The notes beneath the pieces are model-generated. The model was not told where the DNA came from and did not search any database. It was given only the letters and a program-made list of their open reading frames with translations. This document shows positions 27,648-35,293 of a stretch of DNA of 53,601 nt, piece after piece. The stretch lies in contig DASVCA010000050.1 in NCBI GenBank assembly GCA_036381835.1, positions 1-53,601 of the forward strand, in the 5' to 3' direction. Within the stretch, counting starts at the first letter, position 1. Every line of letters begins with the position of its first letter. The position numbers were made by a program, and so were the translations under genes. Origin of the DNA: DASULK01 sp036381835 (lineage in GTDB: Bacteria; Actinomycetota; Actinomycetes; Mycobacteriales; Micromonosporaceae).

Positions 27648-28679
27648 ATGGCCAGCGGACCACACCGCCTTGTACTGGTGGCGTGCGACGTTCTGGCGGC
27701 GGAGGTAGCCACGGTGACCAAGTCCAACTCCGCCTGGCGCAGCGTGCGGTTGCGCTCCCACGGACAGCTGACGCCCATTGACCCCGCCGACGCCTTGGTG
27801 ACGGTGTCGGTCGGGCCGTACAACGAGGCGATCGCCATGTGGTCCACCGCGTCCGGCCGCAGGTCGTTGCAGGCACGCACGACTCAACCGGGCAGGGCAT
27901 CGTTCCCCGACCCGACCACAGACGCCGGTGTGCCGGTACACGTGACGATGTATGCTCCGCAGCTCACCTCGGCGGTCCGTATCGCCGATCTGACGCTCGC
28001 GCACTGTCATGTCCAGCCGCTACCGGAGGGTCGGATCCTGGTGGTCGGGTCCCGCTGCGGGTGGCGACCCGAAGGCGCCGACCGCAACGCGATCATCGTT
28101 GACGCCGACGGTACGGTCATTCGCCGCGGCACCCTCGGCGACGGCATCGAACACGTGCTCACCACCGCCTCCGGAAAGATCTGGGTCGGCTACTTCGACG
28201 AAGGTGTGTACGGCAGCTTCGGTTGGGGTGGACCGGGGCCCGCACCGATCGGCGCGACCGGCATCGTCCGGTTCACCGAGACCCTGTACCCCGATTGGCA
28301 CTTCCCCACCGACGGCCTCGACCCGATCGACGACTGCTACGCGCTCAATGTCGTCGGTGAAACCGCCTGGAGTTCGTACTACTCTGGCTTCCCGATCGTA
28401 CGCATCGAAGACACCGTCCGGTCATGGCCCGGCAGCGGCTCGGCCGCCAACGCACTGATCACCGACGGCACCCGGTGCGCGCTCGTCGGCGGATACCAGA
28501 AACACCACGGCCGGATGCTCGTCGGTGACCTCGACAAAGGCCACTTCAAGCCGTACCGACTCACGCTGCCCGGCGACCGACCACTGCCAGGCCGCGCCCG
28601 CATCGTCGGCCGCGGCGCCGACCTGCATGTCTTCATCGACAGTGCGTGGTACCGGCTGAACCTGGCCGACCTACCATGA
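27648..28679 (+). CDS. Hypothetical protein, possibly beta-propeller-like
   Basis: This 343-residue protein begins MASGPHRLVLVACDVLAAEV, with an AGGAGA ribosome site before the ATG. No family is recognised with confidence. Repeated strand-turn-strand elements such as RILVVGSRCGW, NAIIVDADGTVIRRGTLGDG and GKIWVGYFDEGVYG suggest a beta-propeller or WD40-like fold. There is no signal peptide or membrane segment. Codon use is normal for the window, unlike the flanking debris, so it appears intact. Function unknown. Confidence 0.7.
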   Translation: MASGPHRLVLVACDVLAAEVATVTKSNSAWRSVRLRSHGQLTPIDPADALVTVSVGPYNEAIAMWSTASGRRSLQARTTQPGRASFPDPTTDAGVPVHVTMYAPQLTSAVRIADLTLAHCHVQPLPEGRILVVGSRCGWRPEGADRNAIIVDADGTVIRRGTLGDGIEHVLTTASGKIWVGYFDEGVYGSFGWGGPGPAPIGATGIVRFTETLYPDWHFPTDGLDPIDDCYALNVVGETAWSSYYSGFPIVRIEDTVRSWPGSGSAANALITDGTRCALVGGYQKHHGRMLVGDLDKGHFKPYRLTLPGDRPLPGRARIVGRGADLHVFIDSAWYRLNLADLP

Positions 28680-28726
28680 CAGTTCCCATCCACCGGGGCC
28701 GGGCTTCATAACGGCCAGCTCACCGG

Positions 28727-29011
28727 GTGCCGGAACGTCCGATCACCGCCCGCAGCGCCGCCGCCCGTTCCGGGCGCCCGATCGTCTACGACCAGGACAA
28801 CATCATCGTCAAGGACTCGGACGAGCAGGCGCAGGCGGTCGCTGACGGCCCGGGTCCGCGATGCCTACAAGATCTACAACTGGCTGCGCCTCGGGCAGGT
28901 ACCGGCCCGCGCGGCCCCGGCGGACGCTGGTGCATCCCCTGGGACCCCGCCACCCAGCAGATCTACCGGGAGAAGGCCGCAGGCTCGTTCCGGCTCAAGC
29001 CCCGCCCACCT
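28727..29011 (+). pseudogene. Frameshifted recombinase/HTH-like fragment
   Basis: Frame 28727 opens MPERPITARSAAARSGRPIV and ends GGRWCIPWDPATQQIY, then GSFRLKP. A different frame from about 28836 reads ARVRDAYKIYNWLRLGQVPA, and the two join plausibly as one protein if frameshifts near 28830 and 28915 are allowed. The joined product looks like the C-terminal HTH region of a site-specific recombinase or a similar mobile-element protein. The match is by eye and the identity is uncertain. It lies 1.1 kb from the tRNA-Leu gene. Confidence 0.35.
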
Positions 29012-29153
29012 CAGTCGCAGCCAGCCGGCAGTACCCGTAGCACCGACGCGGCGTCCGGAGGAACCCGCCGGGCTGGCCAGCATGCCCTGCCGCAGGAGAA
29101 GACCGGTGACCAGCACGCAATCGCGCGGGCGATCAAGCGGAGCCGTCGTGATA

Positions 29154-29624
29154 ATGGAACTCATGAACGCGACTCGGGTCACTCGCCGCATCAACGCGCC
29201 CCGCGCCACGGTCTATCAGGCACTCATCGATCCACAGGCAGTTGCCCAGTGGAAGGTGCCACACGAAATGACGTGCCACGTGCACGACTTCGAAGGTCGC
29301 GAGGGCGGCACGTTCCGGATTTCCCTCACTTATAACGCGCCGGACCGAGCGGGGAAAACAAGCGCGCACACCGATACCTACCGAGGTCGATTCGTCAAGC
29401 TCGTCCCGAACGAGCTCGTCGTGGAGGTCGACGAGTTCGAAACGGCGAGCCCCGACCTTCGCGGCGAGATGACAATCACGATCACGCTCACCGACGCGGA
29501 CGGCGGTACGGAACTTGTCGCCGTCCATGAGGGCCTGCCGCCTGGTCTCTCCGCCGCCGCCAACGAGATGGGTTGGCAAGAGTCACTGGACCGGCTCGCC
29601 GCCCTCACCGAAGCGAAAGCGTGA
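29154..29624 (+). CDS. SRPBCC / AHSA1-like (START-fold) domain protein
   Basis: This protein of about 156 residues has the AHSA1 (Activator of Hsp90 ATPase homologue 1-like) pattern: TRRINAPRATVYQALIDPQA, AVAQWKVPHEM, FEGREGGTFRISLTY and the C-terminal GWQESLDRLAALTEA. The fold forms a hydrophobic ligand pocket; its ligand is unknown. An ATG at 29163 is an equally good start. Codon usage looks normal, so the gene is intact although its neighbours are decayed. Confidence 0.85.
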   Translation: MELMNATRVTRRINAPRATVYQALIDPQAVAQWKVPHEMTCHVHDFEGREGGTFRISLTYNAPDRAGKTSAHTDTYRGRFVKLVPNELVVEVDEFETASPDLRGEMTITITLTDADGGTELVAVHEGLPPGLSAAANEMGWQESLDRLAALTEAKA

Positions 29625-30127
29625 CGGATCTGAGTCCAACACCGTCGAGGGCAGCGAGAGCGCCCGTCCACACAGGACGATCCCGCACAACAACCGCAGA
29701 GGAAGCCAGTATGAAGCGCCCTTCGGTATACGGGCTGTGGGTGCGGTGTCAGGATCCTTGTTATGCATCGTGGATCAGCTCCTATCGAGTAGGCCAGCCG
29801 GATAGCCCGCGCGCAGCGCGTCCACCCGCCGCCGCGGGTCGGGCGGCGGTACGGCTAGGACCAAAGGCGTTGGAGATACCGGGGTCAGCTGCTAAATCAG
29901 CACCACGCGGAAGATCGTGCCGATGGCGCTCAGGCGGCTCTGGGTAACCCAGCCCACCCGACCCATCAGGGGATACCAGGGCCACCGGTGGCACGAACGA
30001 GGTGGTCACCACGACCACCTCCGCCCGCAGCCGGCGATCACCGATCGGGACGACACAGGGTAGATGAGGTGTTCAAAGACGCTTGAACACCGAACACGTG
30101 AACTTGCGCGTAGATGCGGAAAATCTG
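29625..30127. other. 503-bp region without a supported gene, next to tRNA-Leu
   Basis: Only weak frames with untypical codon use are present, for example one starting at the ATG at 29711, which has an AGGAAG site but no family match. Short inverted repeats occur at 29982-29991 (CCACCGGTGG) and 29999-30021 (eight-base arms, GAGGTGGT). The stretch adjoins the 3' end of the tRNA-Leu gene, a common place for integrated elements, and looks degraded. Confidence 0.5.
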
Positions 30128-30211
30128 TGTCCGAGGGGGGACTTGAACCCCCACGCCCTATACGGGCACTAGCACCTCAAGCTAGCGCGTCTGCCATTCC
30201 GCCACCCGGAC
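30128..30211 (-). tRNA. tRNA-Leu (anticodon GAG)
   Basis: The minus strand folds as a class II tRNA. The acceptor stem GTCCGGG pairs with CTCGGAC (one G-U). Anticodon stem CTAGC/GCTAG surrounds the loop TTGAGGT, giving anticodon GAG, which reads CUC and CUU. A long variable arm (GCCC-GTATA-GGGC) and T-arm GGGGG-TTCAAGT-CCCCC are intact, and the discriminator is A73, as in leucine tRNAs. The CCA end is not encoded. Confidence 0.97.
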
Positions 30212-30222
30212 TTGCGTGCTCA

Positions 30223-30252
30223 ATCTTACCCGGACCGGCAACTCGACCGGTC
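30223..30252 (-). promoter_or_regulatory. Candidate promoter of the tRNA-Leu gene
   Basis: On the minus strand a TAAGAT hexamer (plus coordinates 30223-30228) lies 11 bases before the tRNA 5' end. CTGACC occurs about 18-19 bases further upstream as a possible -35. The -10 match is reasonable, the -35 only partial. Confidence 0.4.
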
Positions 30253-30359
30253 AGCGGGCGCCGCACGGGGCACTACTGTACACGGCCGCAGTGGATCACG
30301 CATCCGTCCGGTACCGCTGAGCGTTCGCGCGACCTCCCGCGGCTTTCGACTCCGGATAG

Positions 30360-30401
30360 CCGGTGGGGTCGCGCCGCCCGGCCGCGGCGCGACCCCACCG
30401 G
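30360..30401 (-). terminator. Intrinsic terminator, perfect 18-bp stem
   Basis: Arms 30360-30377 (CCGGTGGGGTCGCGCCGC) and 30384-30401 are exact reverse complements around a six-base loop (CCGGCC). The structure sits six bases beyond the stop codon of the lysozyme-like gene. It also shields the tRNA-Leu gene from read-through. Confidence 0.9.
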
Positions 30402-30407
30402 AGGTCG

Positions 30408-31238
30408 TCACTCGTCCTTGTCTTCATCATCCGCGCGGTCGGCGGGCTGGGACTCGCCGCGATCGCGGTCCTTCTTCGGCTTCTCGCGGCCCTTGTCGTC
30501 GTGCTCGTCGTCGATATCCGCGTACGGGCCGGTGTCGTACTCGGTGGCCAACACGATGTCGGCGGCCATCTCCTCCCACTGGGCGTACGCGAACGGGTAC
30601 GCCGACACCTGCACGGTCTGCGCCGCGTCCGTCAGTGGCATCTCCTGCCAGCCGTCCACCCGCTCCAGCCCGTCGAGGAACGCGTTGGTCGCGTACTCGG
30701 GGTCGGTGATCTGCTCCACCGTGCCCCAGCCCGAGGACGGGCGCTGCTGGAACAGGCCCTGCGAGTCGTGGTCGTTGCGCTCACCCAGGTGACCCAGGTT
30801 CTCCAGCTTCGACTCCTGCAGGGCGGTGGCCACGGCGATCACCGCCGCCCGATCCGGCAGGCCGCGCTTCTTGGTGACCTCGACGATGCGTTCGGCGTTG
30901 GCCATCTGCTCCCCGCTCGGGGTGAACCGCGACTGCGCGCCCTGCGGGGCGGTGGCCAGCTCGTGCCGTTGCGGCGCGGCCGGCGCGGGTTGCGGGGACG
31001 CGAGGAACGGAAGGACCGGCTGAGTCTTCTCCGGCTTCTTCTCCGGCCCGCTGGCCGCCGGCGCAGCGAGCCCGCCGCCACCGCCGGTGCTGGTGCCGGC
31101 GGCGTGGCTGACCTTGCCGCTGCGTTCGGCGGGCAGCTCGAAGTTCTGCGCGGCGCCGGCCAGGCCGGTCATCATCGTGAAGCCGACCACGGCTACCGCG
31201 ACGTGCTTGGTCAGATCGTTCGGCCCTGGGAACTTCAT
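30408..31238 (-). CDS. Secreted lysozyme-like / transglycosylase-type protein
   Basis: This 276-residue exported protein has a signal/anchor segment at residues 10-32 (HVAVAVVGFTMMTGLAGAA) and a Pro/Ala linker, followed by the domain NAERIVEVTKKRGLPDRAAV. The putative catalytic Glu lies in ALQESKLENLGHLGE, and HDSQGLFQQRPSSGWG matches the GLFQ/GLMQ glycoside-binding motif of SLT-type lytic enzymes. The C-terminal 40 residues are almost entirely Asp, Glu, Lys and Arg. It probably cuts or remodels peptidoglycan. The ATG at 31238 is chosen; an in-frame ATG at 31253 is also open. A 315-base leader region separates it from the divergent kinase. Confidence 0.82.
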   Translation of the reverse strand: MKFPGPNDLTKHVAVAVVGFTMMTGLAGAAQNFELPAERSGKVSHAAGTSTGGGGGLAAPAASGPEKKPEKTQPVLPFLASPQPAPAAPQRHELATAPQGAQSRFTPSGEQMANAERIVEVTKKRGLPDRAAVIAVATALQESKLENLGHLGERNDHDSQGLFQQRPSSGWGTVEQITDPEYATNAFLDGLERVDGWQEMPLTDAAQTVQVSAYPFAYAQWEEMAADIVLATEYDTGPYADIDDEHDDKGREKPKKDRDRGESQPADRADDEDKDE

Positions 31239-31553
31239 GGACAAACCTGCCATTTCGCTCGGGATCAGGGGCGAGAAGCATCCCGGCGTCTCCGACGAGA
31301 CGCATCGACCCGGAATCGGAAAGAGCCGGGGGGATGTGGCTTCCGGGCAGGTACAACCGGTTGCGGCCAAGCGCCGATTCCGAGTCGCTGTCGGCGGTGA
31401 GATCAGCCACCCGAACCGGCGGTCGGGGAATATCACAGACAGCGCAAAAAAGACCTAAATCAGGGCGATCTGCGCTTGCTCGATCCTGCGCTACGGGTGG
31501 CGATCCGGCGGTTCGTTTGCTCCCCGTCGAGCACCCCGGGGAGACTGGGGCAC
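31239..31553. promoter_or_regulatory. Divergent 315-bp region with structured leader for the lysozyme-like gene
   Basis: Reading leftward toward the lytic gene, a perfect hairpin GCGTCTC-loop-GAGACGC (31286-31303; four-base loop) lies about 48 bases upstream of the start. A nine-base inverted repeat CGGAATCGG (31311-31319) / CCGATTCCG (31374-31382) encloses a G/C-rich segment that can fold further. An A-rich run, AAAAAAGACC (about 31445-31454), lies near the far end. This looks like a structured 5' leader. It does not match the c-di-AMP (ydaO) consensus that I can recall. Promoters for both genes must be here. Confidence 0.5.
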
Positions 31554-33041
31554 ATGGTCTTCGCTGCGGGCATGTTGCTGGCCGAGCGCTACCGACTCGT
31601 GGGGCGTATCGGCATGGGCGGAATGTCGGAGGTCTGGCGGGCCACCGACGAGTTGCTCGACCGCCCCGTGGCGGTGAAGGCACTCGCCTCCCCGCTGGCC
31701 ACCGACCCGGACCTGCGGGCCGGGACGCGACGTGAGGCCATGGCCGCCGCCCGCCTCACCCACCCGCACGTGACCCAGGTGTACGACTACGGCGAACTGG
31801 CCGTCGCCGGCGGTCCGCCGGTTCCCTATCTGGTGATGGAGCTGGTCGTCGGCGAAAGCCTGGCCGACCGCCTCGCCCGCGGGCCGCTGCCGTGGCGGGA
31901 GGCGGTACGCATGGCGGCACAGGTCGCCGCCGGCCTCGCCGCGGCGCATCGGCTGGGCGTGGTGCACCGCGACATCAAGCCCGGCAACGTGATGCTGACC
32001 GCGACCGGCGCGAAGATCCTCGACTTCGGCATCGCCACCCTGACCGGCGCACCGGCCGGTGACACCGAACCGATCATCGGGACGCCCGCCTACGCCGCAC
32101 CCGAACGACTGTCCGGGATCGCCGGGCCGGCCGGCGACGTCTACGCGCTCGGCGCCCTCCTCTACGAAGCACTCACCGGACGCCGGGCGGTGCCGGCCGG
32201 CAGCTGGGAGGAGGCGGCGGCGACACACCGCGCCGGCGTTCGTCCGGAGCCACCCCGGGTGCCGGGTCTGCCCGACGAGGTAAGCGTCCTCTGCCTGGCC
32301 TGTCTAGCCGCCGACCCCTCATCGCGGCCGAGGATGGAACAGGTCGCGACACGACTCGCGGCCGTGATCGGCACGACCGGCGTCACCACCGCCGTCCCCA
32401 CCGTGCCCACGGCCGACCACCCGCCGACCCTGATCGACAGATCGCTTCGGCAGCCGGGCGTAGACGCCGGCCGGATCGCCGCGTCGGCACCGGTGCGTCG
32501 CCCTCGCACCCCGGAACCCGAACCCGGCGACCCGGCACCCGACCGGCAACCCGGGCGTTTCCGCCTGGGTGCCCTGGCCGCCGCCGGCACGATCATCGCC
32601 GTCGCACTCACCCTCGCGCTCCTCGCCTCCGCGAGGCAGGAGCAGAACGCGACCGGGGCGACCCCGCCGGTGGTGGCCGACACCAGCTCTGCCCCGCCGC
32701 CCGCGAACACCTCGCCCTCCCCGTCGCCGCCCGCCACCCGGGAAGGCGTCGTCGAAGAGTTGAACCGCCTGCTCGACGAGGCCGTCGCGTCCGGGATGAA
32801 CCACAAGGCAGCCGACGAACTCCGGGACAAGCTGTCCGAGCTGCGCAGGGAGTTCAGCCGCCCCAGGGTCAACGAGCGCAAGATCGCCGAGAAGATCGCG
32901 GACCTGCGCGAGAAGCTCCGGGAATACGTGGAGGAGGGCCGGATCAGCTCGGACACGGCCGGCCGCATCCAGTGGCTGCTCGCCGCGCTGGTCGTCGAAG
33001 ACCGCCGCGGCGGCCTCGACCTAGACCCTGACGACGACTAA
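31554..33041 (+). CDS. Transmembrane Ser/Thr protein kinase
   Basis: This Hanks-type kinase has 495 residues. The kinase domain spans about 13-275: glycine loop GRIGMGGMSEV (17-27), catalytic Lys42, HRDIKPGN (138-145), DFG (157-159) and AAPE (181-184), all intact. A Pro-rich juxtamembrane region leads to one transmembrane helix (about 345-367, AAAGTIIAVALTLALLASA). The extracellular part has a short Ser/Pro linker and a charged coiled coil, with repeated DELRDKLSEL and EKIADLREKL motifs, but no PASTA repeats. It is divergent from the secreted lytic enzyme, so a shared cell-wall role is plausible. It overlaps the FGGY gene by four bases. Confidence 0.92.
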   Translation: MVFAAGMLLAERYRLVGRIGMGGMSEVWRATDELLDRPVAVKALASPLATDPDLRAGTRREAMAAARLTHPHVTQVYDYGELAVAGGPPVPYLVMELVVGESLADRLARGPLPWREAVRMAAQVAAGLAAAHRLGVVHRDIKPGNVMLTATGAKILDFGIATLTGAPAGDTEPIIGTPAYAAPERLSGIAGPAGDVYALGALLYEALTGRRAVPAGSWEEAAATHRAGVRPEPPRVPGLPDEVSVLCLACLAADPSSRPRMEQVATRLAAVIGTTGVTTAVPTVPTADHPPTLIDRSLRQPGVDAGRIAASAPVRRPRTPEPEPGDPAPDRQPGRFRLGALAAAGTIIAVALTLALLASARQEQNATGATPPVVADTSSAPPPANTSPSPSPPATREGVVEELNRLLDEAVASGMNHKAADELRDKLSELRREFSRPRVNERKIAEKIADLREKLREYVEEGRISSDTAGRIQWLLAALVVEDRRGGLDLDPDDD

Positions 33042-34453
33042 TCCGCAGACTCGCGCGGCCGAACACCGGGCGAGGCGACACGTTCACACGGGACCGGCAG
33101 CGCGGTCAGGCCGACGGCCAGCACCGCGGCACCGAGGGCGGCCGTCTCCGGATGAACGATGTGAAAGACCTCGCGCGGGGCGAGCGCCTGCACGAACGCC
33201 TGCCGCCACCACCGCGAGCGGCCGAGCGCACCCCCGCCCAACACCACCTGAAGCCGCCTGGCCAGCACGGACTCGATGTCGCCGAGGCCGTCGGCGACCT
33301 GGCGGCACACCCCGTACATCAGCGCGCCGAACAGCTCCACCGCGGTGGTGCCGAAGCTGATCCCCGACAGCCGCCCGGATCCGGCGGGGGCAGAGCCGGG
33401 CGGGCGGTCGCCACCGAATCGGGGATCAGCCTGGACACCGCCGACACCGGGCGTCACGGTGGCCAACGCGGCGGCCAGATCCGGGTCGTCCGGCAACCGC
33501 AGCTCCCGCCGGCACCACGCGTACAGGTTCCCGCCCCCCGAGTAGGCGGCGCCGGTGACGATTCGCTCGTGGTCGACCCGATACCGCCACAGGGTGGCGG
33601 GCAGCGGCGGCTGGCGAGCGCCGATCGGCACCCGCTGGACGAACCGGACAGCGGTCGACGTGCCCACGGTGACCGCGGCGCGGTGAAGGTCGGGATCGGC
33701 GGCGACGCTGGCGGCGGCACCGTCGCCCGTCGGCGGGGTCCAGTCCGCCGCGCGCAGGTCCGGCCAGCGTCGCGCGTACTCGGACCGTAGCCGCCCGCGC
33801 CACGACGGGTCGGCGATCGTCGGCAGTCGGGCGGCGGCCACCCCGGCCAGCTCGCCGGCCTCCGCATCCCAACGGCCACCGACCAGGTCGAGCATGCCCG
33901 TACCGGAGGCCAGCGATACCGACATGGGCGCGTCTTCGAGCAGGACGCCGTACAGATAGCCCGCCAGGTCGCGATACGCGCTCGGGGTGGTGCCCGAGTG
34001 TCGGCTCACCCAGGGCAGCCGGACGGTCCAGTAGAGCCGGTGCCACCATGCGCCGGTACGTTGGTGGAAGGCCTCCGGGTCGATCGGCCCCGGCGCGTCG
34101 GGCGGCGGCGTGGCCCGGGTGTCCAGCCAGGTGAGCGTGGGGCCGAGCGGAGCGCCGGCGGCGTCGAGCGGCACCAGCGAGTGCCATTGGGCCGCGGTGA
34201 CGACCAGGTCGACCCCGTGCAGGTGACCGGCCGCGCACAGCTCGTCGAGGCAGTCGGTGAGCTGCGCCAGGTAGGTGTCGGCGTCGAGGGTGCCGGCACC
34301 GTCCCGGCCCATGGTCAACCGGCTTCGGCGTCGGGCGAGCGCTCCGGGCACGGGTGCCCCGGAGCGTTCCAGCACCATGCCGCGCACCGACGAGGTGCCG
34401 AGGTCGAGGGCGAGGATCCGCCCGTCCCCCTCCGCCCCCGGCTTCGACCCCAC
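33038..34453 (-). CDS. FGGY-family carbohydrate kinase (gluconokinase-like)
   Basis: This cytosolic sugar kinase of 471 residues has the ATPase fold of FGGY enzymes: phosphate 1 motif ILALDLGTSSVRGMVL at residues 13-28, the VVTAAQWHSLVPLD region, TVGTSTAVRF at the phosphate 2 site and VVLGGGALGRSRWWRQ at the adenosine site. The GTSSVR opening and AQWHS segment are closest to gluconokinases, but the substrate cannot be assigned safely. The start is a GTG at 34453. A gluconate route would suit the SMP-30 lactonase at 13885 and phosphoketolase. Confidence 0.87.
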   Translation of the reverse strand: MGSKPGAEGDGRILALDLGTSSVRGMVLERSGAPVPGALARRRSRLTMGRDGAGTLDADTYLAQLTDCLDELCAAGHLHGVDLVVTAAQWHSLVPLDAAGAPLGPTLTWLDTRATPPPDAPGPIDPEAFHQRTGAWWHRLYWTVRLPWVSRHSGTTPSAYRDLAGYLYGVLLEDAPMSVSLASGTGMLDLVGGRWDAEAGELAGVAAARLPTIADPSWRGRLRSEYARRWPDLRAADWTPPTGDGAAASVAADPDLHRAAVTVGTSTAVRFVQRVPIGARQPPLPATLWRYRVDHERIVTGAAYSGGGNLYAWCRRELRLPDDPDLAAALATVTPGVGGVQADPRFGGDRPPGSAPAGSGRLSGISFGTTAVELFGALMYGVCRQVADGLGDIESVLARRLQVVLGGGALGRSRWWRQAFVQALAPREVFHIVHPETAALGAAVLAVGLTALPVPCERVASPGVRPRESAD

Positions 34454-34521
34454 GTTCGACTCCCTCGGTCCGTTCTCGCCCGAACATGGCGCTACCCGGC
34501 CGACGCCGGGTGAAACACCGT

Positions 34522-35244
34522 TCAGCCGTGGCGCACGTCGAAGGCGACGATGTGGAAGCCGTCGGAGCGGACCAGTTCCAATACCCGGATCGGCAGCACC
34601 TCGTCGCTACCGGGCGCGACCTGGATCCCCAGGCCGTAGGTGATCTGGCCTTCGAAGTCACCGCCGAACCGGTACCCGCGCAGGTTCCGGTAGCCGAGGT
34701 TGGTCGGTGCCGAGGCGGTGATCGTCGACCGGCCGTCTTCATCGTGCGCGGTCGCCTGCTGGAACCAGATGCCGACGACGCCGTTGCCGGGCAGTGCAAG
34801 CGGTTCGCCGCTGCCCTCCGCCGTCACCTCCGGCACATACCCGAAACGGTACGAGGGGGTGCCGCCGCGGAAATAGAACGAGATCCGGCTGTAGCCGTCG
34901 CCGGGGTGGTCGGCGGCGCGCACCTCGGCCAGGTACGGCAGGGTGGCGCCCGTCGGGTTCGTGATCTGCACGGTCGGGCCGGGTACCCCCCAGGCGTAGG
35001 CGGTGCGGAAGCCGGTCACCGTCGGTCCGCTCGGTGATGCGCTCGACGGGCCGGCACCGGGGGTGGCGGAGGTGCCGGATGACGGGTCGGTATCGGCGGG
35101 CGCGCCGCCGAGGCCGAGATCGGCCGAGGTCGTCGGGGCGGCCCCGATGCCGGCCGATCCGGGGTTCGGGTCCGTTCCCTGGTTGCAACCGGTCAACGTG
35201 ACCAGCAGAGCGACCGCGATCAGGGGTAGGCGGGTTCGAGTCAT
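34522..35244 (-). CDS. Lipoprotein with AMIN-like domain
   Basis: This 240-residue product has a lipoprotein signal (MTRTRLPLIAVALLVTLTGC) with lipobox LTGC, so Cys20 would be lipidated. A low-complexity Ser/Gly/Pro region (about 25-70) precedes a beta-rich C-terminal domain: GFRTAYAWGVPGPTVQI, DGYSRISFYFRGGTPSYR and VLELVRSDGFHIVAFDVRHG. The architecture matches the actinobacterial AMIN-like lipoproteins, whose role may be in binding cell-wall sugar. I use the ATG at 35244; an ATG at 35253 is also open. Confidence 0.8.
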   Translation of the reverse strand: MTRTRLPLIAVALLVTLTGCNQGTDPNPGSAGIGAAPTTSADLGLGGAPADTDPSSGTSATPGAGPSSASPSGPTVTGFRTAYAWGVPGPTVQITNPTGATLPYLAEVRAADHPGDGYSRISFYFRGGTPSYRFGYVPEVTAEGSGEPLALPGNGVVGIWFQQATAHDEDGRSTITASAPTNLGYRNLRGYRFGGDFEGQITYGLGIQVAPGSDEVLPIRVLELVRSDGFHIVAFDVRHG

Positions 35245-35293
35245 GCCCACCATGGTGAGCGACGCTGTCACCCCTCCTCGCCGCTCGGCGGGG

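Noticed and set aside
29573..29947. Frame with a start at 29711 and a possible ribosome site
   Set aside because: Codon use is unlike the window, no family is seen and it lies in degraded DNA next to the tRNA.
31239..31480. c-di-AMP (ydaO) riboswitch
   Set aside because: Context fits, but the conserved blocks of the riboswitch are not visible; kept only as an unclassified structured leader.
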